Part shown: positions 45,665-45,943 of the stretch, in pieces
Numbering within the stretch: position 1 is the first letter of the stretch
How the letters are laid out: every line of letters starts with the position of its first letter
Source of the DNA: a virus
Direction: 5' to 3' (one strand)
IMG/VR virus record: IMGVR_UViG_3300028883_000070
Span: 1-45,943 of that record
DNA length: 45,943 bases
Notes under the pieces: generated by a model
What the model was told of the DNA's origin: nothing
The model's database searches: none
What the model saw: only the letters and a program-made list of their open reading frames with translations
Position numbers and translations under genes: made by a program

Positions 45665-45943
45665 TGTGTTATGGCGCAGACTGCGTTACTTTCTTTCTCC
45701 GCAGCTTGACCTTTACCAGCGTATGCGTACATGGGTAGTTGACCGGAAAGTGTTAGAAGTCGGCTTCGGCTCCGGTGTCGGCGCGGTTCAATTGGGTTGG
45801 ATGGCCGAGCATGTGATGGCGATCGAACCAGACAAGGACGCGGTTGATTTTGCGATGGCCGCTTTTCCTCATCCTAATATCTCATGGGTTGAAGCGAGTA
45901 TTTTGGATGAGCCGAACACGATATATTATTTTGGTGTCGTTAC
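45654..45943 (+). CDS. Class I SAM-dependent methyltransferase, N-terminal part (continues at position 1)
   Basis: The start ATG overlaps the glycosyltransferase stop by 11 bases. Residues 1-48 before the terminal repeat include LSPQLDLYQRMRTWV and the SAM motif VLEVGFGSGVGAVQLG. The frame then continues in the terminal repeat and, on the circular map, to position 426, giving 189 residues. In the copy here one base differs (45924), changing an Asp codon (GAT) to a Tyr codon (TAT). Confidence 0.85.
   Translation, partial: MANDVLWRRLRYFLSPQLDLYQRMRTWVVDRKVLEVGFGSGVGAVQLGWMAEHVMAIEPDKDAVDFAMAAFPHPNISWVEASILDEPNTIYYFGVV
45798..45943. repeat. Terminal direct repeat (right copy)
   Basis: Identical to 1-146 except for T at 45924 in place of G at 127. 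It supports a circular map. The mismatch may be a polymorphism or an error near the contig end. Confidence 0.9.

Noticed and set aside
1-45943. CRISPR array, insertion sequence or integrase
   Set aside because: No regularly spaced repeats, transposase or recombinase was seen; the 51-bp repeats are two copies only and lack terminal inverted repeats.

Overview
This window is the essentially complete genome of a tailed double-stranded DNA phage. The first 146 bases repeat as the last 146 bases with one mismatch, and a methyltransferase gene runs off the right end and continues in frame at the left end. The molecule is therefore a circular map of about 45,797 bp, cut inside a gene. The virion set is an N4-gp56-type major capsid protein, scaffold, portal, large terminase and a 1,842-residue virion protein. 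I see no tape measure, tail sheath or tail tube, which suggests a short-tailed (podovirus-like) particle. GH25 muramidase, XhlA-like protein, a DnaD-type replication protein, a DIP1984-type protein and a Gp3-like (recombination directionality factor family) protein are all commonest in phages of Gram-positive or other monoderm bacteria. That host type is an inference; the exact host cannot be read from the sequence. No integrase, repressor, tRNA gene or CRISPR array was recognised.

Layout. (1) 31.9-45.9 kb and 0-9.7 kb, plus strand: terminase, portal, LysM-like protein, giant virion protein, scaffold, capsid, decoration protein, glycosyltransferase and methyltransferase (crossing the map ends), connector, tail and fibre proteins, then lysis genes (two GH25-like proteins, XhlA-like protein, holin-like protein). 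(2) 9.7-17 kb, plus strand: metallophosphoesterase, a regulatory region rich in inverted repeats, a strong promoter, a DIP1984-type protein, a large structured RNA, and a tightly coupled early operon including the Gp3-like protein and an ASCH-like protein. (3) 17-20.7 kb, minus strand: small proteins, a DUF6876-like protein and an ArdC-like antirestriction protein, converging on the plus operon at a shared terminator. (4) 20.8-26.8 kb, plus strand: accessory genes (N6-adenine methyltransferase, DUF5662, DndC/PAPS-reductase-like protein, Lar-like zinc ribbon, carbohydrate-binding-like protein). (5) 26.8-31.9 kb: a promoter followed by a tandem pair of RNA pseudoknots and a 31-residue membrane peptide, a nuclease, an attenuator-like leader, the DnaD-like initiator with internal iteron-like repeats, a C5-cytosine methyltransferase overlapped in the +1 frame by a second long gene, and a second methylase flanked by perfect 51-bp direct repeats.

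The most unusual elements are RNAs. One is a 323-nt RNA closed by a 27-position stem (11409-11731). The other is two consecutive H-type pseudoknots of identical design but diverged, compensated sequence (26967-27191), lying between a good promoter and a tiny hydrophobic peptide gene. The out-of-frame overlap inside the cytosine methyltransferase gene is the third strong point. Counter-defence appears to be a theme: three DNA methyltransferases, an ArdC-like and a Lar-like protein, and a DndC-like enzyme.
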